The position numbers and the translations under genes were made by a program. This document shows, in pieces, positions 36,447 through 49,070 of a DNA stretch of 64,000 nt. The number at the start of each line of letters is the position of its first letter. Within the stretch, counting starts at the first letter, position 1. Origin of the DNA: Loripinus fragilis (Eukaryota > Mollusca > Bivalvia > Lucinida > Lucinidae); assembly GCA_964019695.1 (NCBI GenBank), contig OZ026525.1, positions 59,552,253-59,616,252 on the forward strand, read 5' to 3'. The notes below the pieces were generated by a model, which did not search any database, was not told where the DNA came from, and worked only from the letters and a program-made list of their open reading frames with translations.

Positions 36447-37477
36447 TGTTCCAATAACGCATTGCATTTGTATGAAACATACCTCAATGTCTGCAATAAT
36501 AATACTATTTAAAATACGTTTGTGTATACATATAGCGATGCTCCAATATCACACCACATTTGCAAAAATCATATCACAGTTGTCTCAACAATATTATATT
36601 ATTCAAAATACTGGTACACTAACAATTAATTGGTTTGACGACTATTCTGCTAGCTGGGTACATAGAGGCAACAACCATCACCCCCATAGAATTAATCATC
36701 CCCAACCCCCGTGGAGTCAACAAAGATAACTGTAATTTGTAAAATGTTCATTCTCCTTTGCAAAAGTCGAAATTCATACTTTGTATTAAACAGCAGTTCT
36801 GACATTATAATATATACAGTTAAACCTGGATAATTCCAGTTCAAATTTTCGAGTTTTTGCTGTATTGTTTTTACATTCTAATGTCAATTCAAGTCATACG
36901 TCTATTGTATTACTAATATTGAATAGCTGGGAAACAGATTTACAAAAGTCAATAGACTTTCTTCTGAATCCCTTTTTTTGTATTTTGAAATGGTATGTAT
37001 GTGAACTTATTGTATTATATAATTCAATATAATAATTCCAGAGGGAATAATAACAATAAAGTCAATGAAAGAAAGAGTGAATATTGTGAGAAAGAGTGAA
37101 TATTGTATTATATGTACACATGTTGGTATACAAAAATTAAATAAAAGTTTAAACTAATTTAACCAACATGCTGAAAATCAAGTCTTTATGTCTTGTGGTT
37201 TCAAACAAGAAGGGATTGTTTTGTTTTCTCTGTACATACCTTAATAAAACAGTGGGTCTTAGGGCAGTTGAACAATATTTTCAAAAACTAGAGATTTACA
37301 GGGTAATGATGCACACCTAATTTAGAAGCTCTAAGCTTACCAGTTTCAGATACCACCTTTTTAGCGTTTTATTTCCGAAAATTTATTTTAAGCTTATTTG
37401 ACCTAGTTATTAAACGGACTTGAATGTTTTGAACAATCATTAAAAAGAATTGTTTAAAGAGATTTCCTGCAAAATAA
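36447..37477. other. LINE 3' flank and unassigned AT-rich DNA
   Basis: Probably includes the 3' untranslated part of the LINE. A tandem pair of GAGAAAGAGTGAATATTGT-like blocks lies at 37070-37105. No gene seen. Confidence 0.4.
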
Positions 37478-39570
37478 GTAAGGGTGCAAGAATCAGGAAT
37501 CGATACAATCAAGTACCACACCTGACCCAGGATACCAATGGGAAAGTGACAAACTTAAAGTTATACACCACAAACGAGAGCCAAGAGGTCAGTCCTTTTC
37601 CCAGCAGGTGACAACAACTCACAAATAAACAGACGCAAACAAAGGCATAACAAAAGCATAAAAGATTCAAAAAAGAAGTACCGCCTTGGAACAGCCAGTA
37701 AAATATTTTACTTGATGGCTTAAACGGGTTTTACGGCGCCAACCTCACCCTTAATTCAGATGTGGATCAAGACACATAGATATTTGGTTTACGTGAAAGA
37801 TCCCTAACTTAACAATGCATCATCTCCCAGAACATATACATCAAGATATAAAAGGGGATAAAGCAAAGATGAGGACTTGACAGTTAATAAAACTGAATAC
37901 CCGAGCAAATGAAATCCAACAGGTGAACCTCGGTGGGCCCGACAAACAGCCAAAGCATCAGGCCCCTACCATCTCATCAATAAATAAGTCTTTAAGTCGG
38001 AACCGTCATAGAGTCTGAAGTCCGACCCACCGGCGTGCAATTAAAGAGGAAAGCAAAGTTGCCAACCGTGATAGGGTTGATCACCAAAAATGCAGTCTGT
38101 TGCAATACATCAATATTATAGCCAATCTTTTTTATAATGGGAAATTACTTTAATGAACTGCGCTGAAAAATTATCAGAGCCAACAATCTTCTTCAATTTA
38201 TAAAACAAGTCACCATAGAATTCAGGTTTCAAAAGTCCTTGGTGCGAGAGAGATTTAGGTCCAACTTGGAATTTAGATACCAAATCATAGTATCGTCTAT
38301 AAAATTTAGAAAAGGTTTTGCGAAGTTTATGAAACCAATATCCTTGTTTAAGTAGTTTCTGAGTTAACAATTTATTTCGAGTGTTGTAGTCAATCCCCTT
38401 AACTAGATGCTCTCTGCAAAACGAATGAGTTTAGAGATATAGACTCCATAGGATGTAGAGCGAGGAACATCACCATCTAAAAATGGGAAATTGACAATTT
38501 CAAAATCAAAGCCGTCACGTTTATCATAAATTTTGGTAGGAACAATATCATTATAAATTGATAAATGCAAGTCTAAAATGCGGCTTCTTTATCAGAGGTA
38601 TTGGCGTTATTACGTTTGGGCTCTGAAGGGTATATTTGACTTACCATATTGTCACAATATACATTATTAATGTTTAAAATGTCGTCCAAATATCTGGATG
38701 TAGTGTTTTTTGCATCAAAAACATCAGCCTGCGTATCATCAGAGACATCATAAAGTCCCTCTCATAATAAAACAGGAATAAATTGGCAACCAGGGGAGCA
38801 CTATTAGTGCCCATAGAAATCACAAGTACTTGTCTATACAGCTTGGTGCCAAGTCGAATAAAAATGTTGTCTAACAAAAAGGTCAGCGCTTCACATACAT
38901 TTTGACATTACTATGCATGATATTTTTTAGGTTTTCCAAAGTAAAAGTTTTTTTTGTTATTACATGCAAGGTAATGAGAGCCCTCTCTCTGGAAAGTTTT
39001 TTCAATAAGATCAATAAGTTTATCTTTGATTCAATTATAAAGTATAGTAGTGTAGAGAGTAGAATAACCATAAGGAGGCAAACTGGTCGCATTGAAATCT
39101 CTAGTTTTAAGTTTATCTAAAATTTCACCCAAATTTTTTATAGACCAAAATAGGTTTTTACAGGATCTCTCATATACCTTTTTACAGTACTTGATAACAT
39201 TTTTTTTAACAGCTGTAAGACACGCGGTTAACAATTTAGAAAGTTCTGTTGTCATACAAGAACTAGAATTAGCAATAAATCCCCCTAAATAGGTTTTTTT
39301 CTGGAGTTTAGGTAACCAGTTATAGTTTTATTAAAATTAAATATAGTAGACCTAATTGGTTTGTTATAATTATAACAAATGAAAGGAGTTTTAGAATTAT
39401 TAAAGTAGTTTGGAATATATGAAATCAATAAATTATCCTTAAATATACTATGTAAATCAATAAACTCCATAACTTTGTTGATGAATGGAATTTTGATAAA
39501 ATGTCGTTTATGGTTGACCTCTGAATTGATATAAAGACTGAGAAATGTTGAACATAACACCTTGTAAGAA
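37478..39570 (-). mobile_element. Decayed reverse-transcriptase element (Penelope-like or related), 5'-truncated
   Basis: Minus-strand segments in order: KVMEFIDLHSIFKDNLLISY...KPIRSTIFNFNK (39560-39300), SKLLTACLTAVKK...LFWSIKNLGEILDKLK (39255-39090), STLLYFIIESKINLL..., then IRLGTKLYRQVLVISMGTNS-APLVANLFLFYYERD (38870-38760), the catalytic RYLDDIL (about 38697-38677), and KLLKQGYWFHKLRKTFSKFY...PEFYGDLFYKLKK (38360-38170). Frameshifts and stops separate them, and a stretch between the first two is missing. The 3' region (37478-38110) recurs as truncated copies elsewhere in the window and ends next to AAGTAAG. No GIY-YIG domain seen, so the class is inferred. Confidence 0.8.
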
Positions 39571-40634
39571 GTGCTGCTCTATATTATTTGCTTGCCCTAT
39601 CGTAAAGTTTATTAGGCTCTAACTAAGTTACGTAAAACAATTAATTTCAGTTCAAGATATAACATAAATCAGATCAGATGAAGTTCAGTCCATATCATTA
39701 TTATTGATTATTGAAAATTGCATAAAAATACAAAGAAAAGTCCAGCATATAATACGCATTGTAGGAGGTATTCTTTGATTGACGACGAATGACGAATGCC
39801 ATACGATGGACATCCAACACCCGTAAACGCTCTCATTGAGCAACATGTACTTAGGTGAACTGTACAGATCTTTTAATCATGACCATTTGAGCTGCTGACA
39901 GGCCCGTTAACATCAGTCAGCGTCCATATGTAGTCAGGCTAGCGTTTTATAGGTCTGAAGTGTAGACCAAGCATATGGGAGTGGGAGCTATTTGAAGTTT
40001 TTTTTAATTTTTTCAAAATTATAGCAGTTCCAAGCCTAGGCTATTTCTATTCGTTTATAAAGCATGTATTTTTTAGAAGAGGGTCAGGATGGCCAAAATC
40101 TGAATGTTTGCATTGATGTAACTTTTAAGTAGAATAGAATGATTGGACAAACTTTGGCAGAAGTCAATATAAGGAATCTGGAGTAAAGTAGTAGTTCGAT
40201 CGATTAGAAACATTTGAGCATAATTATTTTGAATATGAGCCTGCGCATCAGATATTATTTAAAACGTTTCTATATTTAGTTGTAATGGCCATGGTATTTA
40301 GCCTAGCGGATTCATTTCAGCAATTTTGGTAACTGGCATTACGAGGACGTTAAATTATTTTAAAATTAGACAAGAGGTTCAGGAGGAAACATTTCTTTCT
40401 TGCACACCAGATAAGGATATCTGAGATTTACCCTGGGATAGAAAATCTTATCTTACCCATGCTATCTTACCCAGGCTGTCACGTGAGGGCTTCATACATT
40501 AGTTGTATTGGAACTCACGCACACTGTCGTCAAGTGAAGTCATTGTTATGTTAGAATAAGGTCATCATGTAAAATTGTATCTTAGCGTATTCAGGGACTT
40601 CTGGAAGTTTATTTTTAAATAAAAAAAAAAAACA
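39571..40634. other. No feature recognised
   Basis: Intergenic DNA with one short direct repeat (GACGACGAATGACGAATG, 39781-39798). I see no exon or known element. Confidence 0.4.
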
Positions 40635-40800
40635 GTGGTGAGCAAGAAAACGAGTCTATTATTCGTGTGAGGGTAGAACAGAAATTCTATCGCTCGGGAC
40701 TACCGTTTGTCATCACTCGGCAAGCCTCGTGATGCCAAACGGCGATCCTTGAGACAGATTTTTCGATCCTACCCTCACACTTATGATAGATTCTTATATT
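40635..40800. repeat. Inverted-repeat element, intact relative of the interrupted copy at 25.2-25.7 kb
   Basis: GTGTGAGGGTAGAACAGAAA at the left pairs with ATCCTACCCTCACACTTAT at the right. Inside, GGACTACCGTTTGTCATCAC and TGATGCCAAACGG pair. It gives the empty-site sequence for the MITE at 25228-25610. Confidence 0.7.
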
Positions 40801-40862
40801 GTGTCCGTTCTAGTTTTGCAATCATCTCGTTGTGGAAGAGAGAGCTGATTACTTCACATTAA

Positions 40863-41080
40863 TGAGCCACAGCATGTGAATTCCAACAATGTGATATTTT
40901 GACATGTGTAGACTCAGACGAGCCTGTGCAGCCTCCTTTCAAGCTGATGTTCGGTCAGTAGCTAAACAGTCATAGAATAGTTAAGCGGCTAGCAAAGGAT
41001 CTGATCAAACTGCGCAAATGCACAGGCTGGTCTGAGCCAATGCTGGTCGCAAATACCACATTGTTGGAAATTTTATGTCG
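40863..41080 (-). mobile_element. MITE, TGAGCC family, copy 4 (degraded right end)
   Basis: TGAGCCACAGCATGTGAATT at the left. The right end ATTGTTGGAAATTTTATGTC has lost its GGCTCA. Confidence 0.8.
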
Positions 41081-41273
41081 AGTCTTTCTGGTGGTCTGCA
41101 CCCTAACCTCGCGGTGCGCTGAGTTAGCATTTCCTGGGCATACTAATTTAACTGTGTGTTAGTATAAACGATGAAGACCCCCGGTGTAGACCCGCATTAA
41201 TCGGCATCTCATCTAAGCCTGCATTGCTTTCTAAGAGAGAACTACTATTCATGGAGTGGGAAGAGAGTGACAG

Positions 41274-41292
41274 ATACTACTACTACTACTAC

Positions 41293-41330
<38 letters not shown>

Positions 41331-41580
41331 GACTTTATTTAAAGAGGGTAACACATTTAGTAACAAAACTAATCTTCCATGAGGCCCTCTAATAAATACA
41401 TATATACAGTTTTACACAGTGTCTGAAGGTGGTAAAGCAAAAGCTGTTCCAAAATAGTTTTGAAAATAGCGAGCTCCTTAAGAGCTTTGTATGGTTGTTC
41501 TTGTTTGATGCAAATTGAGATGCTAACTCTCTCAGACTCTGAGGTTTTACTTTGCTTAACCACACTACAGATATTTAATG
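41274..41580 (-). mobile_element. Probable retroelement 3' end with (TTA)n tail
   Basis: On the minus strand the sequence reads TGTTACCCTCTTTAAATAAA-GTC and then (TTA)n, about 40 bp, typical of LINE- or SINE-type 3' ends. The 64-codon minus frame is not a recognised protein. Confidence 0.55.
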
Positions 41581-41900
41581 ATTTTATATTGTAGATTCAA
41601 AGTCAAGTGAGAACTGATAGCAACAGTACATTTAACTCCTATATGAGTCAATATCAAAATTCGTCAAATTTTGAAAGAAGTAAAAGGAAAAATACGAATA
41701 AAATAAAATGATATTCAATGATACGCAATACCATGGGTATATTCTACCACATGATCCTCTTCGCCTAGGTAAAATGGACAATCAAAGCCGTAATGCATTA
41801 ATTAAGTATCATGATAGAAGGCAAACACAGAAATAGAATAGTGCTAAGTAGTTATTTGTTAGTTGATGAGGGGAGAGAGGGGATCTTAATACCACTACAA

Positions 41901-41969
41901 GGGGCCATCATTGGCCCACCAGCAAAACGCCATTGAAATGGCGATTCGCCGGCGGGTTGATGATGGCCC
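41901..41969. repeat. GC-rich hairpin
   Basis: GGGGCCATCATTGGCCCACC pairs imperfectly with GGCGGGTTGATGATGGCCC. The inner CGCCATT...AATGGCG pairs too. It is markedly more GC-rich than its surroundings. Confidence 0.65.
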
Positions 41970-42355
41970 AAAGTTGAATGTGGTTTGTTTTTGTCAGCTA
42001 ACCGGACAAGTATTGCTAAGAAACCCTATATTTTTGATTTTTTTAGGGGGTAGAGGGTCTGGCCACCCAGCCTCATCGCTCTGGAGCTGCGCATGCTATC
42101 ACTCCAAGTTAAATAAACCATCGACGTCGTAATGTATTAATTCTGTGATATGATAGGAGAAACGCAAAAATGTAATTGTTAATTGTAATCAACAAGCTGA
42201 CAGCTTTCACAGTTACAACATCATTTCAAACCCCAGTCTCTGTTTATTTTACTATCAGCCGATGATTATAGCTTCTTCATGAATTGTAGAGTTTCTGAAA
42301 TGAGATTTTAAAGTGATTTGAGTAAAATGAGTTTGTATATTACTAGACTTTTCGC

Positions 42356-42882
42356 TTACTGTAAAGGCGGCAACTTTAATATTCATATCTGGGTGTGGTT
42401 CTGCTATTTCATCTGCTTAGGAAGAAAAATCAGGTTTTATTTATAATTTGGTAAAGAGTTAATAAGCTTTTTGAGCCGCGCAAACGTGCGTGCATTTCAT
42501 GAAAATCCTAACCGTATACACACTGAACTCACATTTATTAACCTTTAAAGCGCATAATCACAAAATGTATGTTTTTGTCGTCCACTACACTATTTGAAGC
42601 ACAATAGATAAACAGTGTGGACCCAGATCAGACTGCTCCTGTAGGAGCAGTCTGATCTGGGTCCACAATGTTTGCCTCCCTGCTTATGTTAAATAGACAT
42701 TTTCAGATGCAGTTATTTTGTTGGCGTTTTAAGGACTAAATAATGACTGAGGTTGTGGCACAAGATGATACAGTTACTTTTGAATAAAACCACGCCTCCT
42801 TTTCAGCTTTTACCTATGCTTAAAGTAGACTGGTCCTAATTACGCATTCATGAGGCGCCGCCTTTACAGAAAGCGAAAAGTC
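42356..42882. mobile_element. MITE family B, copy 1 (527 bp)
   Basis: Termini GACTTTTCGCTTACTGTAAA and the complement of GACTTTTCGCTTTCTGTAAA, each continuing into GGCGGC/GGCGCC. The centre carries a near-perfect 52-nt palindrome (42616-42667; TGTGGACCCAGATCAGACTG to its complement). Copy 2 is at 48411-48884, inverted. Confidence 0.9.
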
Positions 42883-42984
42883 AAGTTATACAAGTGACTA
42901 CTAAACAAACACGGCTCTTATCATTCAGCATATTCTGAGATCGTGCATGCATTAGATATAGAAAATATTAGGTTTGAGTGATAT

Positions 42985-43080
42985 CAAGTTTACCAGGCAA
43001 GTATTTGAGAACGCTTGTTGAATCGCGAGACTTGTCGAGCGATTCGACATGCGTTCTCGAAGCTTAGCCTGGCGGTTTGA
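42985..43080. repeat. Hairpin element, ~40-bp arms
   Basis: CAAGTTTACCAGGCAAG...GAGAACGC...GAATCGC pairs with GCGATTC...GCGTTCTCGAAGCTTAGCCTGG. Confidence 0.7.
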
Positions 43081-43410
43081 AGCTATCAGTTGGTTCACTT
43101 TTCAAACAAGCAATTATGACGCTAGGTATCGATTTTTGTGTCGATACAACGTCATTGACGACGTCATTCAAAAAGTGCAATGTCATGATGACCTGATAAA
43201 GGCGCATGCCGTGAGATAGCCAACGTTTATCAGGTCAACGTGCATCAATGTAGTTTATATGAGCAGTAAATGATAAGTCTAGTTTGGGTCTGTGCCTACG
43301 TTTCCTTTCTTGCTTTTTCACTGATCAAGACAACGCTAATATTTGCTTCGTCTTAAGTATAATTTTCTTTCATGTGTGCATCAGCGATAAATTTTCCAAT
43401 TTAACACTTT

Positions 43411-43582
43411 AATTATTATGGGAATTAAATTTTATTTTTTGGTTTTTATCGATGTGTTAACTCCGGCGAATCACTCAAAAATTGAATAAAACCCAGAGGG
43501 CTTCATGTTAAATTTGTGAGTGATTCGCCAGAGATTACACATCGATGAAAACTAAAAAATTAAATTTCATTCCTCATAATTC
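43411..43582. mobile_element. Hairpin MITE, ~65-bp arms
   Basis: AATTATTATGGGAATTAAAT through TATCGATGTGT and GGCGAATCACTC at the left, with complements GAGTGATTCGCC, ACACATCGATG and CTCATAATT at the right. Confidence 0.82.
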
Positions 43583-43764
43583 CAACTTTGAAACAAAACA
43601 GCACATTTACAAATGGTTGTTAACAACATTTCAAATTTAAAAGCCCACTGAAGGAAAATAGTTCGTAACCGCTGTCTATGAAAGATGGGGCACGGAATGA
43701 CAGGCACGGAATCGCTGAAAAAACGATAAAGAACATTGAGTTGGAATTATATATCGATGGTAGT

Positions 43765-44058
<294 letters not shown>

Positions 44059-44129
44059 ACAGCTCAATCAGTAAATTAATGTTCTTTTTTCAACAAAGGT
44101 GTGTTATTTCAGAAATAAAGTCAATTTAT

Positions 44130-44230
44130 GGAATGTTCATGGAATCAGAGAACTTCGGTTCTCTTGCAAAAATAAGTGACGTCAACTTTGCAAGAGACCC
44201 GAAGTATATCCATGATTCCATGAACATTCC
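44130..44230. repeat. Hairpin, ~42-bp arms
   Basis: GGAATGTTCATGGAATCAGA, CTTCGG and CTCTTGCAAA at the left pair with TTTGCAAGAGACCCGAAG and CATGATTCCATGAACATTCC at the right. Confidence 0.78.
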
Positions 44231-44451
44231 AAAATTTGAATTTTGGTTCACGCTGTTTGCTTGCTTCTATACTTAATTCGTCAGTAATGTTAGGCAATTA
44301 GTTGTGGCAGACGACTTCAGCAGATGACATTTTCAGATTTTTTTCTTGGCGCATTAAGAGTTAAAGTCTTTCTAAAGACACGTACATGTAGCACAAACTC
44401 GTCTTACATGTTTACGATATATGGTTCTCAATTTGGCAAACTGATTGCTAA

Positions 44452-44765
44452 ATGACGTCGCGTCTGTGAGTGATAAAACGCCATGCAATAAAATCGATTA
44501 ACAACTAGTGGTTTACCGATTAGAACCATAACGTGATGGCGTCCATTGTAACGTTGCATAAAAGATGACAAATCATTGAGTAAGCACGCCAAAAAGGTGA
44601 TAACAAAATAATGTAAGCATGATATGATAAATTGAATTAATCATTCGTGCTCCTGTACTATTGAATTAAACAAACTCATTGCATAAAAAGCCTATCATTT
44701 AATCTCTTTCCCTCAACTCGTTTGATAACATTAAATAAAACACAAGCACTCATGTAAGATCCTCT
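44452..44765 (-). repeat. Hairpin-core repeat family, copy 3
   Basis: ATGACGTCGCGTCTGTGAGT at the left and CATGTAAGATCCTC at the right, with CTAGTGGTTTACCGATT inside. Oriented like the 54-kb copy and arranged end to end with copy 4. Confidence 0.8.
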
Positions 44766-44846
44766 ATTTAATGTAAAGATAGACTACATAGGTTATTGAT
44801 TACCATTACGACCACTGAGTGAAAAAACAAGGTCCAATAAACTAAA

Positions 44847-45110
44847 AGAGGATCAAACATGAGTGCTCTTGTTTAATTGAATTTATTAAACGAGTTGGAG
44901 AATAGAGATAAAATGCGAGGCTTGCATTTTATCTCTTTTTCGCAATGAAATAAATAAATTCAATGATATATTTGCACGAATTTTAGGTTGTATTTACCAC
45001 ATTACATTAAAATTAATTCAGTCACAATTTTGGTGTGAATAGTTCTAGAATTTTCCATCTTTTACGCAAAGTAAACCATTATAAGTTTATCGATTTTATC
45101 GAATGAGACA
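44847..45110 (+). repeat. Hairpin-core repeat family, copy 4 (degraded)
   Basis: GAGGATCAAACATGAGTGCT and GAGATAAAATGCGAGGCTTG-CATTTTATCTC. The hairpin loop is shortened. Copies 3 and 4 face each other with their GAGGATC ends about 80 bp apart. Confidence 0.75.
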
Positions 45111-45644
45111 GGATGTAATGCGATAAAGCTTGTTGAATGAACAATTTTTATATTTTTGATTGTAATGTTCATAGTTTGCCCAATGATCTCATTGACTGGC
45201 TATACTGTGTATATTACATAGAAAAGCCAATATGAACTCAATTATACTTAAAAGCTGTTGTTTGGCTCGAAACCAGAACCCATTTTTATATTAAAACAAG
45301 TATGTTCAGATTTGGCACAATGGTTACTTATAGTGAGTAGATCATAACAATGGCTTCCAAAATTCGATGTGACCTTGTGACCTTGAAGACAAATGTCAAA
45401 AACAAAAATACCTTAATTTGTTAATACTTGGACTCTTCCATATTTTTGGACGAGGGTGTTAATAAATGGTATAGTTGTTGCCTATAGTATGCTGACGTCA
45501 CAAAAAGTTTTAATTGCTGATATGATTTTGAATTCTATGGTCAAGGTCAAGCACTTTTGTAATTTTTTATTGATGTAGTTCATATATTGTACAATAATTG
45601 ATTAAGTAATGTATATAAAAAAGGAATCATTCAGTTTGTCGGAT

Positions 45645-45920
45645 ATGAGTATAGAAGATGCGCCTTTACAGTGAACCAAAAGCTTAAATATATCATTTAA
45701 TATAACCAAACTTTTGAAATTAACAGCTTATAAAATTACTTACGGCTCAAAAATATAGTCACTGTGGTATTTACCACACCCGGATATGAATATTAAAGTT
45801 ACGCCTTTACAATGACCCAACAGCTTAAATATACCAGCTAATATAACCCAGCTTATAAAATTAATAGCTTATAAGTTTGCTTACAGTTCACATATATAGT
45901 GGTATTTGCCGTCACAGGAA
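45645..45920. repeat. 141-bp tandem duplication across the lectin 3' end
   Basis: Segments 45645-45780 and 45786-45920 align at an offset of 141 bp. Each starts with a MITE-B-like terminus (GATATGA.TAT.AA...CGCCTTTACA) and runs into the complement of the lectin stop region (ACTTACGGCTCA versus GCTTACAGTTCA). The outer copy lies downstream of the lectin stop codon. Confidence 0.8.
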
Positions 45921-46092
45921 ACGTCGTACCAGTCAGGGCCTGATGCAGCGAGATAAGCGCAGTTTTCAACATGTTGGTCATTTGGTTCCCCTGGGGCCCA
46001 CTTGGCATAATGACCATTCAGATGAGTCTTGCTCTTTATCCAGTGCCACTCTCCTTCCACTTCGTTGTCTGTGAGTCCTATATACCAGCTAT
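45881..46092 (-). CDS. C-type lectin terminal exon C (ligand-binding half, stop)
   Basis: From acceptor TTTTTCAG|ATAGC to the TAA at 45881-45883. Encodes SWYIGLTDNEVEGEWHWIKS through EPNDQHVENC to WYDVSC...YHYICEL. EPN is intact; WND is replaced by WYD. The last 40 or so bases of this exon plus its 3' flank are duplicated once at 45661-45780 (offset 141 bp). Confidence 0.93.
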
Positions 46093-49021
46093 CTGAAAAA
46101 AGAGCTGCGACAATTGGGACTCGTCGCGACAATACACTGAACGGAAGTTTTAAGTAGCCACTTTTCAATTTCCTTTTTTTCTGACTAAGCCCTAGTGATA
46201 TTGAAATGATTTTTTGCCCAAGTATGTGCATTGGAATGGACTAAAGTTTAGCGGTGTTTTGGAAGAGATTTGTATCACTTCACGATTTTGGGTTCAAAAA
46301 TGCAAAAATACACTTTTTGAAGAAAATAAGCGTTTTGGGTGCAGTTTTATCAAATTAAAGTACAGGTGATTGCAAACCTGCCTAGTCGACTTGAAAAACA
46401 CCAAACAATTGACATTTTGCTTATGACAGATTTTTTATGAATTTTTAAAAAATGATAATTTTCCAAATTTTCCGAAATTTTCGGAAATCATCAGCTGCAC
46501 ATACTAAAATTATTGTATGTGTTTTAGTTTGTGTTATTATGTTTGACAAAACACCATGCAACTTGATGAGCCCATTTTCTAACGATATTTTTACTTATTT
46601 GGTATCCACTTCCGATTTTAACGTGAAACTTTAAAGGTCATTTAAATGGCATTTGTTAAAGATTTCTTTTAATTTTTAAACAGAACAGTGACACCAATTC
46701 ATAATGAAGAACCCCTGAAAATTGCACTGCTGTGTCGCAGATAATAAAGCGTACAGAGCAATGCAAAGTGGGTATGAAAACTGCATGGTTAAGCTAAAAA
46801 TCCTTTAATCAAGTTAATGACCTTGGCTGTCTTCATGTTAACGTAGAAGAGAAATGGAGTATTCAATTGTCAAAACAACTTTTGATTCTTTTCACCTTAT
46901 ATCATAGCTGTTATAAACATCTTCAAAGTAATTAAAATATAAATGGATAGCGTATCTGATGAATAGTTTATATCACACTAAAAAGTGTGACTTTTTGAAA
47001 TGATGGTACCTTTACTCGGACCTTTTCTGTGCAAGGTCTACCACTCATTTTGAAATGACATAATTTGCAGAGTCTCGACAAGCCTTGGACCTTATTACAG
47101 AATTTAAATTTTGTGAGAGCGATTTTTACTTTCTGAACGGGAGCAAAAATTGTATGGTGGCTACTTATAACTTCGGTTCAGTGTACATGTCTTCGGGGTT
47201 TCCGACAAAGAGAGACTCAAACCAGTCCCCTCAGCTACAGAGACTAGCTAGAAAATTGATATTTTGCTGGTAGCAAGTCTAAATATAATACTTTCCTAAA
47301 CGCGAATAGCAAGGGCGCTGTGCCTTTGTTGTTCGCAAACCCCCGAAGACAGGTTTTGTCGCGACGAGGTCCAATTAATTTCCAACAATATGACATTTTG
47401 ACAAGTGTAAACTAAGACGAGCCTGCGTCACATCTTTTTAAACTTAGAGATTTCAATTACTTTTCAGTTAATAGCTTAATTCTCATAAGATATTCAATCG
47501 ACTAGCAAAGGCTCTGATCAGACTGCCTGTTCGAAATATGTGTCACAGCTCAAATACGTTTTCCGTAAACAATGCGCAATTTAACAACATCACCTTACAC
47601 GTACGTGATATAGTCCCACAAACAGAATCACACGAGATGAAGCTCTCACAGCAAGTGGACGATTGGTGTTTGTTCATGCGTATTGACGTCTGCTGATGAT
47701 TTTTCAAACAATTTGGACCAAGATCAGGCCTAACAAAATATCAGGCCTGATCTGGATCCAAACAGTTTGACTTCAGGTGTGGTCAGGTGTGTTGCTTGAT
47801 TGTATCGATTTCTGATCTATGCTCTCTTTGTTACTTTCATTACATTAAAGATTTTCGAATTTTTAGAAAGAGAGAAAGAGAACAATGATTAGTACCTGCT
47901 GAACGTGGCCGAGCCTGGGCCGCTAGGAAACTGTTTTCTCTGTCACTTTCTATCTCTACTAGGTGTGCCCCATCAATTTGGCAGAAAACCTGAAAGTTCA
48001 GGGGCATATTAACCCACCCGTTAACGAGTACCTTTGTTTGTGGCCGTGTTCCTTGGCTATAACTAGTACTGGCTGGGTGGGCTATGGTTTTTGTGGTTTT
48101 ATGTCCAGGAGCACCCGGAGGCTCAACAGGCAGTGGTTCTGGTTTTAAAGCGTCTCAGAAGACGGGGCCGAGTCTTAAAATCTCATCCGACAGACTGGGA
48201 GAACTGTGACCTCTGGTTTACAAGGCATAGGCTAACCGCTTCTGTAACGGGTAACTTGGTAACCATTTAAGACCGGAGGAGATGCCACAAATACACTGGT
48301 TACTAAATTAGATAGATTGATAACATATAAATTGTTATGTGAGCGTTTCACATAGATTTGTTTAAACGCAATCTTTTAGAAACGTTAGTGGCACTCGCCT
48401 TGTATAAGTTGACTTTTCTCTTACTGTAAACGGCGCCTCATGAATGCGTAATTAGGACTGGTCGACTTTAGACAAAGGTAAAAGCTGAAAATGAGGCGTG
48501 GTTTTATTCAACAGAAACTGTATCATCTTGCGCCATTATCTCAGAGTAGACGCAAAACACATAATTTAGTCCTTAAAACGCCAGTAAAATAGCTGCATCT
48601 GAAAATGTCTATCTAACATAAGCATAGAGGCAAAATATTGCGGACCCAGATCAGACTTCTCCTATATAGGAGCAATCTGATCTCGGTCCACACTGTTTGT
48701 CTATGAGGCTTCAAATATTTTTGTGAACGACAAAAAAACATACATTTTATGATTATGCGCTTAAATTATTTAGTCTTAGCCAAATTATAGATGGAACCTG
48801 ATTTACCTTGTTTAGCAGATGAAATAGCCGAACGGCGCCCAGATATGAATATTAAAGTTGCCGCCTTTACAGTAAGCGAAAAGTTTATTAATATCTACGA
48901 TTCCTGGCTCTCACAGACTGTCGGATAAGACTTTAAACCATGGCCCCGTTTTCTTAGATGCTTTAAAACCAGAACCACAGCTGGTTGAGCCTTCGAGTGC
49001 TCCTGGACATAAGACCACAAA

Positions 49022-49070
<49 letters not shown>

